Positions 8,438 to 17,065 of a stretch of 64,000 nt of DNA are shown here, piece after piece (position 1 is the first letter of the stretch; each line of letters starts with the position of its first letter). Position numbers and translations under genes: made by a program. The notes under the pieces were generated by a model. The model saw nothing but the letters and a program-made list of their open reading frames with translations, had not been told where the DNA came from and did no database searches. The stretch is taken from contig CASDWY010000015.1 of NCBI GenBank assembly GCA_949284985.1, forward strand, positions 62,001-126,000. The letters are read 5' to 3'. The stretch is from an uncultured bacterium (GTDB lineage: Bacteria; Cyanobacteriota; Vampirovibrionia; Gastranaerophilales; Gastranaerophilaceae).

Positions 8438-9324
8438 AAGGCATCGTTCTCGCAGGAGGAGCAGGGACAAGACTTTATCCCGCATCACTGCCAATATCAA
8501 AAATACTTTTACCTATTTATGATAAACCAATGATATATTACCCAATATCAATTCTTATGCTTGCAGGAATAAAAGATATTTTAATTATCACAAATGCTAC
8601 AGACTATGACAATTTCAAAAAGCTCTTAGGAAATGGCTCCCAATTTGGTATTCGTTTTGAATATAAAATCCAAGAAATTCAACGAGGAATAGCAGATGCT
8701 TTCATAATTGGTGAAGATTTTATTGATGGTGATGAATCCGCATTAATTCTTGGCGATAATATTTTTCATGGACATAATTTTTGTAATCTTCTTCAAGAAG
8801 TAGCAAAAAGAAAAAATGGTGCAACAGTTTTTGGATACAGGGTTAGCGATCCTGAAAGGTTTGGAGTTGTTGAATTTGATAGAAACAATTGTGCTATTTC
8901 ATTAGAAGAAAAACCGCAAAAACCTAAATCCCACTACGCCGTAACAGGATTATATTTTTACGATAAAAATGTATGCAACTATGCAAAATCGCTAAAACCT
9001 TCTGCAAGAGGAGAACTTGAAATAACTGACCTTAACAAAATATACCTCAATAATGGGAATCTTCATGTTGAAGTTCTTGGACGTGGTTTTGCATGGCTTG
9101 ATACAGGAACACATGACTCACTTTTACAAGCAAGCAATTTTGTACAAACAATGCAGACTACAAAAGGTGAAAAAATTGCCTGTCTTGAAGAAATTGCATA
9201 TGAGCAAGGTTTTATAGACGGAAACTTACTAAAACAATACCTAAAAAAATATTCCGGAAAAAATGCCTACTATGACTACGTATTAAACACTATAAACGAA
9301 ACATCACCTGTTAGAATGTTTTGA
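8434..9324 (+). CDS. rmlA: glucose-1-phosphate thymidylyltransferase
   Basis: A 296-aa nucleotidyltransferase that makes dTDP-glucose, the first step of dTDP-rhamnose and related deoxysugars. The nucleotide loop is GIVLAGGAGTRLYP, followed by the RmlA-specific SKILLPIYDKPMIYYP, LILGDNIFHG, EEKPQKPKSHYAVTGLYFYD and GRGFAWLDTGTHDSL. Length is that of RmlA (about 290). rmlB, rmlC and rmlD are not in the window. It ends the operon and is followed by a strong terminator. Confidence 0.93.
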   Translation: MKGIVLAGGAGTRLYPASLPISKILLPIYDKPMIYYPISILMLAGIKDILIITNATDYDNFKKLLGNGSQFGIRFEYKIQEIQRGIADAFIIGEDFIDGDESALILGDNIFHGHNFCNLLQEVAKRKNGATVFGYRVSDPERFGVVEFDRNNCAISLEEKPQKPKSHYAVTGLYFYDKNVCNYAKSLKPSARGELEITDLNKIYLNNGNLHVEVLGRGFAWLDTGTHDSLLQASNFVQTMQTTKGEKIACLEEIAYEQGFIDGNLLKQYLKKYSGKNAYYDYVLNTINETSPVRMF

Positions 9325-9350
9325 TTGATAATATAAAACCAATCCGATAA

Positions 9351-9377
9351 ATTAAAAGCCCCGATGGGGCTTTTAAT
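9351..9377. terminator. bidirectional intrinsic terminator between rmlA and trxA
   Basis: A 12-bp perfect stem, ATTAAAAGCCCC with GGGGCTTTTAAT, around the loop GAT. Genes converge on it from both sides (ends at 9324 and 9388). Confidence 0.85.
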
Positions 9378-9387
9378 TTATAAATAA

Positions 9388-9711
9388 TTATAAATGTTTT
9401 TCTATGTTTGAAACAAGTGCAGACTTTTGCATTAACCCAACCATCCTTTCAACGGCTTGTCCGTTTTTAAATACCATAATAGTAGGCAACCCACTTATAG
9501 AATATTCCTTGGCTGTTTTTAAATTTTCATCAGTGTTCAATTTAACAACCTTAATTTTATCCGCCAATTCAGAAGCAACTTCATCCAGAACAGGACCGAG
9601 TTTTCTGCAAGGACCACACCAAGGGGCCCAAAAATCTACAACTGTTACACTTGAAGAGTTTAAAACCTCCTGCTCAAACATAGCATCCGTTATTTCTATA
9701 GCATTTGACAT
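9388..9711 (-). CDS. trxA: thioredoxin
   Basis: A 107-aa cytosolic disulfide reductase with the active site WAPWCGPCRK, the cis-Pro loop SGLPTIMVF and the usual length. SD AAGGAGG precedes the ATG closely. Monocistronic, divergent from uvrA and convergent with rmlA. Confidence 0.97.
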   Translation of the reverse strand: MSNAIEITDAMFEQEVLNSSSVTVVDFWAPWCGPCRKLGPVLDEVASELADKIKVVKLNTDENLKTAKEYSISGLPTIMVFKNGQAVERMVGLMQKSALVSNIEKHL

Positions 9712-9817
9712 AATATCCTCCTTTTACAACTTTATTATATCACATATACTAAACCAAAGTATACTCCGATTTTCTATATACAAAATGTTGTTTAAAATAT
9801 ATTGTGTTATCATATTT

Positions 9818-9838
9818 ATGAAAGCAAATTCACAATGA
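9818..9838 (+). promoter_or_regulatory. six-codon upstream ORF overlapping the uvrA start
   Basis: ATG AAA GCA AAT TCA CAA TGA (MKANSQ) overlaps the uvrA start codon as ATGA. Neither ATG has a clear SD. It could couple translation or be chance. Confidence 0.25.
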
Positions 9839-12660
9839 ACGACAATATTATAATAAGAAAAGCTAATCAACATAACTTAAAAAATATTGATTTAGAACTT
9901 CCTAAAAACGAATTAATTGTATTTACGGGTGTATCCGGATCAGGAAAAAGTTCTTTAGCTTTTGATACAATTTTTGCAGAAGGGCAAAGAAGATATGTTG
10001 AAAGTCTTTCTACCTATGCAAGACAATTTCTTGGTCAAATGGACAAACCTGATGTAGAAAGCATAGAAGGGCTTTCTCCGGCAATTTCAATTGACCAAAA
10101 ATCAACCTCTAATAACCCTCGATCTACGGTTGGAACAGTTACAGAAATATACGACTACTTAAGATTATTATATGCAAGAATAGGCACGCCATTTTGCCCG
10201 GAATGCGGTGAACCTATTAAACCTCAAACACTTGATGAAATTGTAGACAAAATCTTAAACCTTAAAGAAGGTACAAAAATTCAAATTATTGCACCAATTA
10301 TACGAGGCAAAAAAGGAGAATTTATCTCTCAAATTGAAGAACTCAAGCAAGAAGGCTTTATAAGAATACGTATAGATAACAAAATTTATAATCTTGACGA
10401 AGATGAAATTGAACTTGCAAAAACCAAAAAACATGATATTGATATTGTGGTTGACAGAATCGTTGTAAAAGAAAACGCAAAATCCCGTATTGCAGACAGC
10501 GTACAAATTGCATTAGAAAAAGCTAACGGACTAGTAATTGCAGATATAGTCGGTGAAAAAGAAATTTTGTTTAGTGAAAAACTTGCATGCGCAAAATGCA
10601 ATTTAAGTTTTGAAGAACTCGCACCAAGGATATTTAGTTTTAATAGTCCATACGGTGCTTGTGAAAAATGCGCTGGACTCGGTGCTGACTTCAAAATCGA
10701 CCCGGATTTAATTATTCCTGATAAAACAAAATCACTTCGAGACGGTGCAATATATCCTTGGGCAAAATCCGGAGCAGATTTTTACACAGATTTAGTAAAA
10801 TCCGTTGCCAATGCATATAATATTGACCTAAATACACCATTTGAAAATCTGCCTTTAGAACATCAAAAAATCATTTTATATGGTTCAAATGAACCAATTA
10901 AAATTAGAGTAAAACAATTTGGTACACAAAATTATCAATCTCGCCACTCCTACTACCCAGGAGTAATACCATATCTTGAAAAAAGATACAACGAATCCAA
11001 TGGTGAATACTGGCGTGAAGAAATTCAAAAATACATGGTTACAACTCCATGCCAAGCTTGCCATGGGGCAAGACTAAAACCTTTTGCACTAAGTGTAAAA
11101 ATAAAAAACTTAAACATTCATGAATTTTGTATGCTATCTATTGAAAAAGCTTTCGAATTCATTTCAAACTTATTTTTAGAACTTTCAGACTACGAAATGA
11201 AAATTGCTAAACAAGTTCTTGAAGAAATTCGAGCACGACTAAAATTTTTAATGGATGTAGGGTTAAGTTATCTCAACTTAGCTCGTATGGCAGGAACACT
11301 ATCCGGTGGAGAAGCTCAACGAATTAGGCTAGCGACACAAATAGGAAGCAGACTTTCAGGCGTATTGTATGTCCTTGATGAACCTTCAATCGGTTTGCAC
11401 CAATACAACAACGACATGCTCATAAAAACATTACTCAAATTAAGAAATCTTGGCAATACTCTTATCGTAGTTGAGCACGACGAAGATACAATCAGAAATG
11501 CCGATCACATTGTTGATATCGGACCAAAAGCAGGACGTTTCGGCGGACACGTAATCGCTCAAGGCTCCCTTGAAGATATTAAAAATGCCCCCAAGTCTAT
11601 CACAGGTAAATACTTAAGCGGCGAAAAACAAATTGCAGTTCCTCAAAAACGCCGTAAAGGAAATGGCAAATACTTACAAATAATCAACGCTCATAAAAAT
11701 AATTTAAAAAATATTAATCTTGATATCCCGTTAGGAAAAATTATAACACTTACCGGGGTTTCAGGCTCAGGTAAATCAACCCTAATGCAAGATTTAATCT
11801 ATGAATTTGCCCTGCATAAACTCAGAGGTAACCGCCCAAAACCGCAAGGCGTTGAGGATATTAAAGGATTTGAAAATATTGATAAAGTAATAGACATTGA
11901 CCAATCACCAATCGGTAGAACTCCTCGTTCAAACCCTGCAACATATACTGATGTTTTTACTCATATTAGAGATTTATTTGCAAAAACTAATGAATCAAAA
12001 CTCAGAGGCTATAAACAAGGACGTTTCAGTTTTAATGTAAAAGGTGGAAGATGCGAAGCTTGTAAAGGCGATGGCGTTATCAAAATTGAAATGAATTTTC
12101 TTTCTGATGTTTACGTAAAATGCGATGTCTGCAAAGGTAAACGCTACAATCGTGAAACACTTGAAGTAAAATATAAAGGGAAAACAATCTACGATGTTTT
12201 AGATATGACTGTATCTGAAGCAATGGAATTTTTTGAAAATATTCCTAAAATTCACAGTCGACTAAAAACCCTAAATGATGTTGGATTAGATTATATTAAA
12301 TTAGGTCAAAGTGCAACCACACTCTCCGGTGGAGAAGCACAAAGAATTAAACTAGCAGCAGAACTCAACAAAAAAGCAACAGGAAAAACACTTTACTTGC
12401 TTGATGAGCCATCTGTTGGTTTACACTGGTACGATTTGGATAAACTGATAAAAATTATTCAAAAATTAGCCGATAATGGTAACACTATTATGATTATTGA
12501 GCATAATCTTGATATTATTAAGACCTCAGATTATATAATAGACCTCGGACCAGATGGCGGTGATAACGGCGGACAAATAATTGTAGCAGGAACCCCAGAA
12601 GAAGTTGCAAAATGCAAAAACTCTAAAACCGGTCAGTATCTTAAAAAAATGCTTAAGTAG
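9835..12660 (+). CDS. uvrA: excinuclease ABC subunit A
   Basis: A 941-aa damage-recognition ATPase of nucleotide excision repair. It has two ABC halves: Walker A GVSGSGKSSLAFDT and GVSGSGKSTL, signatures LSGGEAQRIRLA (both halves), and Walker B VLDEPSIGLH and LLDEPSVGLH. The zinc fingers are present as CPECGEPI...CQACHGARL and CEACKGDG...CDVCKGKR. I start at ATG 9835, where NIIIRKANQHNLKNI matches the family's N-terminus; a TTG 33 nt upstream is in frame but adds residues outside the family. No SD is visible. It ends 5 nt before a convergent gene with no terminator in between. Confidence 0.96.
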   Translation: MNDNIIIRKANQHNLKNIDLELPKNELIVFTGVSGSGKSSLAFDTIFAEGQRRYVESLSTYARQFLGQMDKPDVESIEGLSPAISIDQKSTSNNPRSTVGTVTEIYDYLRLLYARIGTPFCPECGEPIKPQTLDEIVDKILNLKEGTKIQIIAPIIRGKKGEFISQIEELKQEGFIRIRIDNKIYNLDEDEIELAKTKKHDIDIVVDRIVVKENAKSRIADSVQIALEKANGLVIADIVGEKEILFSEKLACAKCNLSFEELAPRIFSFNSPYGACEKCAGLGADFKIDPDLIIPDKTKSLRDGAIYPWAKSGADFYTDLVKSVANAYNIDLNTPFENLPLEHQKIILYGSNEPIKIRVKQFGTQNYQSRHSYYPGVIPYLEKRYNESNGEYWREEIQKYMVTTPCQACHGARLKPFALSVKIKNLNIHEFCMLSIEKAFEFISNLFLELSDYEMKIAKQVLEEIRARLKFLMDVGLSYLNLARMAGTLSGGEAQRIRLATQIGSRLSGVLYVLDEPSIGLHQYNNDMLIKTLLKLRNLGNTLIVVEHDEDTIRNADHIVDIGPKAGRFGGHVIAQGSLEDIKNAPKSITGKYLSGEKQIAVPQKRRKGNGKYLQIINAHKNNLKNINLDIPLGKIITLTGVSGSGKSTLMQDLIYEFALHKLRGNRPKPQGVEDIKGFENIDKVIDIDQSPIGRTPRSNPATYTDVFTHIRDLFAKTNESKLRGYKQGRFSFNVKGGRCEACKGDGVIKIEMNFLSDVYVKCDVCKGKRYNRETLEVKYKGKTIYDVLDMTVSEAMEFFENIPKIHSRLKTLNDVGLDYIKLGQSATTLSGGEAQRIKLAAELNKKATGKTLYLLDEPSVGLHWYDLDKLIKIIQKLADNGNTIMIIEHNLDIIKTSDYIIDLGPDGGDNGGQIIVAGTPEEVAKCKNSKTGQYLKKMLK

Positions 12661-12665
12661 TTAAG

Positions 12666-14243
12666 TTATTTGCTTTTTCGCACTTTGGTAAACTTAAGTC
12701 TAGAATCAAAAAGCGTATCATTATAATATTTTATATCTTCTTCCGGCTGTAAATATACCTTTTTGGATATTTTTTTATCTACATATACAGAATAATTTTC
12801 ATCACTATAAGCTTTTTTATAAGTTTTATCTCTACTCAAAGATTTTTCAGCCTCAAACTCATGCTCAACAACTATTACGTCTGGCTTAAACATATCAATT
12901 AACATATTCGGATTATCCCCTACCTGCATAAAAAAATTATTAAACATTGGAAGCATATAATCAGGATAAACCTCTTCATATCTACCATCCATAGCTATCA
13001 AATTAGATGGATATAACTTATACGCCGCATAACTCCCATAATGAAAATTAACTAAAAGATTGCCGGCTAATTTATTCTTCCTTATAAATTCAATTGGTTT
13101 TACTGGAAACTTATAGTTATCTACAACTATTTGCGGTTTATTTACAACAAAATACGATAACGTTGCAATTGCAACAAAAATAAAAATTAAAACTTCTTTC
13201 CATAAAAACAGTTTTGACATAACCAAATCTGACTTTATAATTTTTTTAGTCACACGAGACAAAACAAAATAAATATCATCATATAAAAACACAACTGCAC
13301 ATATAACAAAAAATGGCTGATGTCTGGTATACCTAAGTGAGAGATAAGTCATAACCATTATAATAATTAGCTTAGTCCAATCTAGAGTTTTTAATTTAAT
13401 CTTATTAAAGCACATCAAAAATCCGGCAAACACCCCTAAAGCAATTGCAACCAAAAAAGACTTAAAAACGATATAATTTCCTGTATTTAACCCTCCAAAA
13501 GTTGGTTGCCACTCAATTATAAGTTTGCGAGACATTGTTGCAGCCATAGCCAAAAACTTCACATACGCTACCCCCCAAGGATTTGCAAACATTATCAAAA
13601 TACAGCCTATAATTGTAAAAATATAATACTTAAATGGTTTTCTATTAAATAACTCTCCCAATGCATATAGTACAAGTAACCCCAAACCGGCTACACAACC
13701 GCCATGTATATTTGACCAAAAAAGCATCATAGGAACAAACGTTATAAGAAGATAATACTCACCTCTAACGCGGACTCTCTCTAAAATATACAACCAAATT
13801 ACAAAAAACAAATAGGTAAAAAGTTGACATCTTATAGCACCTATAAAACCAGATTGTGCAGCAGCGTGATATGCAAAGAAATAAAACAAAAAATTATAAG
13901 GAGAGTTCCCAACTTGCAATCCACGCAATTTAACAGTTTCAATAACAAGGAAAAATATAGCAAAAATCATCAAAGCTTTTAAAAATAAAAGCCCAAACGC
14001 ACTAAACTTTGCAAAAATACCATAAAAAACTACACTAGCACCCCATTCATGATCAAACCACGTATGGGTAGGTGTATATGAAAAAATATCATGATGCAAA
14101 ATATTGCCCAAATTCCAAAAAGCTTGTCCTTGTAATAATCTTGCAAATAAATCATAATCTGCCATATTTGACTGAAAACTTACAAGTAAAATAAACAAAA
14201 ATAAGGTAATATAAAATAAATAAGGTCTTATTTTTTCACTCAT
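12666..14243 (-). CDS. polytopic membrane protein, GT-C glycosyltransferase-like
   Basis: About 525 aa with roughly nine or ten hydrophobic segments, then a soluble C-terminal domain of about 130 aa. The first long loop contains LLQGQAFWNLG and TWFDHEWGA; acidic/His residues after the first membrane span are typical of GT-C enzymes that use polyprenyl-phosphate sugars. The C-terminal part (NLLVNFHYGSYAAYKLYP, AMDGRYEEVYP) is found in this type of membrane protein. I chose ATG 14243 because GGAG lies 5 nt before it; a GTG at 14249 is too close to the SD. It overlaps the fumarase stop by 4 nt, so the two are co-transcribed. Exact activity unknown. Confidence 0.6.
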   Translation of the reverse strand: MSEKIRPYLFYITLFLFILLVSFQSNMADYDLFARLLQGQAFWNLGNILHHDIFSYTPTHTWFDHEWGASVVFYGIFAKFSAFGLLFLKALMIFAIFFLVIETVKLRGLQVGNSPYNFLFYFFAYHAAAQSGFIGAIRCQLFTYLFFVIWLYILERVRVRGEYYLLITFVPMMLFWSNIHGGCVAGLGLLVLYALGELFNRKPFKYYIFTIIGCILIMFANPWGVAYVKFLAMAATMSRKLIIEWQPTFGGLNTGNYIVFKSFLVAIALGVFAGFLMCFNKIKLKTLDWTKLIIIMVMTYLSLRYTRHQPFFVICAVVFLYDDIYFVLSRVTKKIIKSDLVMSKLFLWKEVLIFIFVAIATLSYFVVNKPQIVVDNYKFPVKPIEFIRKNKLAGNLLVNFHYGSYAAYKLYPSNLIAMDGRYEEVYPDYMLPMFNNFFMQVGDNPNMLIDMFKPDVIVVEHEFEAEKSLSRDKTYKKAYSDENYSVYVDKKISKKVYLQPEEDIKYYNDTLFDSRLKFTKVRKSK

Positions 14244-15601
14244 TTCCACTCCACTTTCAAAGGTAATTTTTCAACTTTTAATTTATAAATAGCCTCAGCC
14301 CCCAAATCTTCAAACGCTACAATTTGAGCCTCCTTAACACATTTTTGCAATAATGAAGCCACACCGCCTTGAGCAGTAAAATAAAAAGCATTATTTTTAG
14401 CTATACATTCACAAACCTCTTTTGCTCTTAAACCTTTGCCAATAGTAGCCAAAAGTCCCATATCATATAAAGTACAAGCAAACTTGTCCATCCTCTTTGA
14501 AGTTGTAGGTCCAATTGGTCCTATTATTTCATTTTCATTTTTCGGACAAGGACCTGCATAAAAAATTACTGCATTTTTTATTTCAAACGGTAATTTTTCT
14601 CCATTTTTAATTAATTGAATTAATCTTTGATGTGCCGCATCTCTGGCAGTATAAATTGTTCCACTAAGCAATATATCTTCCCCTTGTTTTAAACCTTTAA
14701 AAGAAGATATATCCTCCACATTAACTTCTTTTATATCACTATCATAAAAATCAACCTGTTTAGGCTTTACAAACTTTGTTAAAATTTCAAAATCATTTTT
14801 TTTCACAACCATACTTGCATGACGGCAGCTATGGCAATTAAGCGTAACACAAAGCGGCAAACTTGCAATATGAGTAGGAGCGCTTAAAACCCCTGCCCAA
14901 GCTATTTTTACCGGAGAAACCTCATTAATAAACTGTTTCAATTTTTTAGAAAATTCTTGTTCACGCTCTACAAAAAAAGCTTTTTTAGACAAAACTGAAG
15001 CATAATCTATTGTGCCACCTATTCCAACACCCAAAAACAATGGTGGACATGCGTTTTGACCTGATTTTTTCACTATTTCCGCAATAAAGTCCATAATTTC
15101 TGATTCTGAAGCTGATGGATTAAACATTTTAGTTGCCGACATATTCTCGGCACCTCCACCTTTTATTAACAAATCAACTTTTATTTCATCATCATCGCCA
15201 TATTCTGTATAAACTATTGCAGGTAAATTATTCCCCGTATTACTACGATCGAAAATAGCATCTTTTACAACAGATTTTCTAAAAAAATTTTCTTTATAAC
15301 AATCCTCAACAGCTTTGCTTATAACACTTAATGGCGTTCCCTTATCCAACAAAACATTTTCACCTATCTTAACAAAAGCAATAACTTGTCCTGTATCTTG
15401 ACACAAAGGTCGCTTATTTTCTGCTGCAATTAACGCATTTGCGTTAATTTTACTAATTTTTAATTTATCCTCTATATTTTGACGTCCCAACTCATTAATG
15501 GAATTATAAACCACTTGCGGAAGATAAACATTAGCACTAAAACAAGCTTGATAAACTGCCTTATATAAATTTTCTGCACTAATCTCAACAACTTCTCTCA
15601 T
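14240..15601 (-). CDS. class I (iron-sulfur) fumarate hydratase, fused alpha and beta parts
   Basis: A 453-aa hydro-lyase interconverting fumarate and malate. The alpha part shows RPLCQDTGQ (cluster Cys), VKDAIFDRSNTGNN, KGGGAENMSATKMFNP, CPPLFLGVGIGGT and CHSCRHASMVV. The beta part shows GTIYTARDAAHQRL, YAGPCP, GPIGPTTSKRMD and QGGVASLL. Thus the two-subunit form is fused here, as in E. coli FumA though shorter. L-tartrate dehydratase is related and cannot be wholly excluded. Cluster oxygen sensitivity suits an anaerobe. The ATG at 15601 has no clear SD. Confidence 0.88.
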   Translation of the reverse strand: MREVVEISAENLYKAVYQACFSANVYLPQVVYNSINELGRQNIEDKLKISKINANALIAAENKRPLCQDTGQVIAFVKIGENVLLDKGTPLSVISKAVEDCYKENFFRKSVVKDAIFDRSNTGNNLPAIVYTEYGDDDEIKVDLLIKGGGAENMSATKMFNPSASESEIMDFIAEIVKKSGQNACPPLFLGVGIGGTIDYASVLSKKAFFVEREQEFSKKLKQFINEVSPVKIAWAGVLSAPTHIASLPLCVTLNCHSCRHASMVVKKNDFEILTKFVKPKQVDFYDSDIKEVNVEDISSFKGLKQGEDILLSGTIYTARDAAHQRLIQLIKNGEKLPFEIKNAVIFYAGPCPKNENEIIGPIGPTTSKRMDKFACTLYDMGLLATIGKGLRAKEVCECIAKNNAFYFTAQGGVASLLQKCVKEAQIVAFEDLGAEAIYKLKVEKLPLKVEWK

Positions 15602-15676
15602 AATGGAATTTTACAATAAACTATTGATTTTAGCCATAAATAATTATATATGAGGAATTATTTTTTATACTCAAAA

Positions 15677-16075
15677 CTAAAAACCGCCTACTCTATGATA
15701 AATATCGTACTCTACAGGTTCATTAGCAGTTTCATCGTGATCAAGCATATATGTTAATGCCTTAGCATAAGTTTTTGCTATAAACTGTTTTACATCATCA
15801 AGACAGTTTAGTTTAGCTCGCATTTTTCCGAGTGGATTTTTATCGTCAGTAGTAGGATTAGAAATCTTGGCAGTAACATAACCATTTCTTTCAGCGTTAT
15901 AGCCTGTTTCACCTTCAAAATCAAAATCTACATTAAGTTTTTCAAATCCATCTGTAATAATAGCTATAACTGGATCTTTTTGCGCTTCTTCAAACAAAAT
16001 ATCCTGCTTGGTAGACAAATTATAAGTATTTATACTTCTAAAAGATGTTGAATTTTTTATAGGGTTAATTCTCAT
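15677..16075 (-). CDS. conserved-looking hypothetical protein with MRINPI...SFRSI N-terminus
   Basis: 132 aa, unrecognised. It begins MRINPIKNSTSFRSINTY, which resembles the start of the gene just upstream (MKINSI...NVSFGTGF). The rest is a soluble alpha/beta-like sequence with the acidic segment DFDFEGETGYNAE and no membrane segment. GGAG lies about 7 nt before the ATG. Size and SD support a real gene. Its neighbour is a possible Cys/His hydrolase, and the two may be co-transcribed (gap 52 nt). Confidence 0.7.
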   Translation of the reverse strand: MRINPIKNSTSFRSINTYNLSTKQDILFEEAQKDPVIAIITDGFEKLNVDFDFEGETGYNAERNGYVTAKISNPTTDDKNPLGKMRAKLNCLDDVKQFIAKTYAKALTYMLDHDETANEPVEYDIYHRVGGF

Positions 16076-16127
16076 ATTTTTCTCCTATTGATTAAACCTA
16101 TTATAACAAAAGAACTAAAGTAAAACA

Positions 16128-16976
16128 TCATTCTAAAAAACAAAGTTTCTTAGTTTGTTCATTATAATGCCACTTGTCTGACAAACGATAAGCTTTAAAC
16201 CATCCGTCCTTATGGTCTTTTAACCACTGCATATTACCTGTATGATCGCTCATTTCTTGTCCTAAACCATTAGTTATTGCGATATGTCCGGGATGATTTT
16301 TACAGCCATATACAATTATCCTGCCTGCTGGAAGCTGATTTAAGTTATCAGCTGTAATTTTTTCTTGTACAAATTTTTCTTTATTATCATCAAAATATTT
16401 TACCGCGTTTTTGGCATCTCCCAAAGGCATATCGCTATATGCATCAAGTACCCCTGCAGAAAGCAGGGCATGCTTTACTCCTGAATAACAATAATCGGCT
16501 GTTTTCATATAATTTGCAACTTCTAACGCATATCTGGCTAAACATATATCTGCTTCAGTTGCTAACAAATCTTCTTCATAAATTCCTTTATTTTCAACTA
16601 TTTGATAGCATAATGGGCTCATATCATGAAGATAATAAAAAACTTTCCCTTTTATCATTGCCGGAGAAAAATCATTATAGTTATCATTATTTATAGACAA
16701 TGGAGCAAGCTCTGTATTATAATGTGCTCGTTTATATTCCTGTGAAATTTTATGCTCTCCCAATGCAACAGCACCACTTAACCCCAATAATTTTAAAACA
16801 TTACACAATATTTTGACTGTATTTTTTTGTTTTTTGGGAGTTTTGTGCTTCGGTTCATAATAAAAACCGCTAGAAGCATAATTAAAACCTGTTCCAAACG
16901 ATACATTTTTATTAGATTTGTTTTGAATATTATTATAATTATTATTACTACAAGTTAAAATTGAATTTATTTTCAT
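16128..16976 (-). CDS. putative cysteine hydrolase (CHAP/NlpC-P60-like fold), function uncertain
   Basis: About 282 aa. The N-terminus is MKINSI, Asn-rich, then NVSFGTGF; a short hydrophobic segment (about 57-72) follows a basic KTPKKQKN stretch and may be a membrane anchor. The C-terminal domain has DYCYSGVKHALLSAG, where a Cys starts a helix, AGRIIVYGCKNHPGHIAITNG, with a His in a strand, and an Asp/His in QEMSDHTGN. This Cys-His-polar order fits papain-like peptidoglycan amidases or peptidases. I prefer ATG 16976 because it aligns with the neighbour's MRINPI start and has AAGG about 10 nt upstream; ATG 16985 is 1 nt from the same SD. Confidence 0.55.
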   Translation of the reverse strand: MKINSILTCSNNNYNNIQNKSNKNVSFGTGFNYASSGFYYEPKHKTPKKQKNTVKILCNVLKLLGLSGAVALGEHKISQEYKRAHYNTELAPLSINNDNYNDFSPAMIKGKVFYYLHDMSPLCYQIVENKGIYEEDLLATEADICLARYALEVANYMKTADYCYSGVKHALLSAGVLDAYSDMPLGDAKNAVKYFDDNKEKFVQEKITADNLNQLPAGRIIVYGCKNHPGHIAITNGLGQEMSDHTGNMQWLKDHKDGWFKAYRLSDKWHYNEQTKKLCFLE

Positions 16977-17065
16977 TTTCTTCATGCCTTTATTCTATTT
17001 TTTTAATATCAAAACATACAAATTTTTGCGCAAAATATGCTTTTAATAAAATCTTTTTACAAAAG

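Noticed and set aside
9802-9834. TTG 33 nt upstream as the uvrA start
   Set aside because: The extra residues do not belong to UvrA; the family N-terminus starts at ATG 9835.
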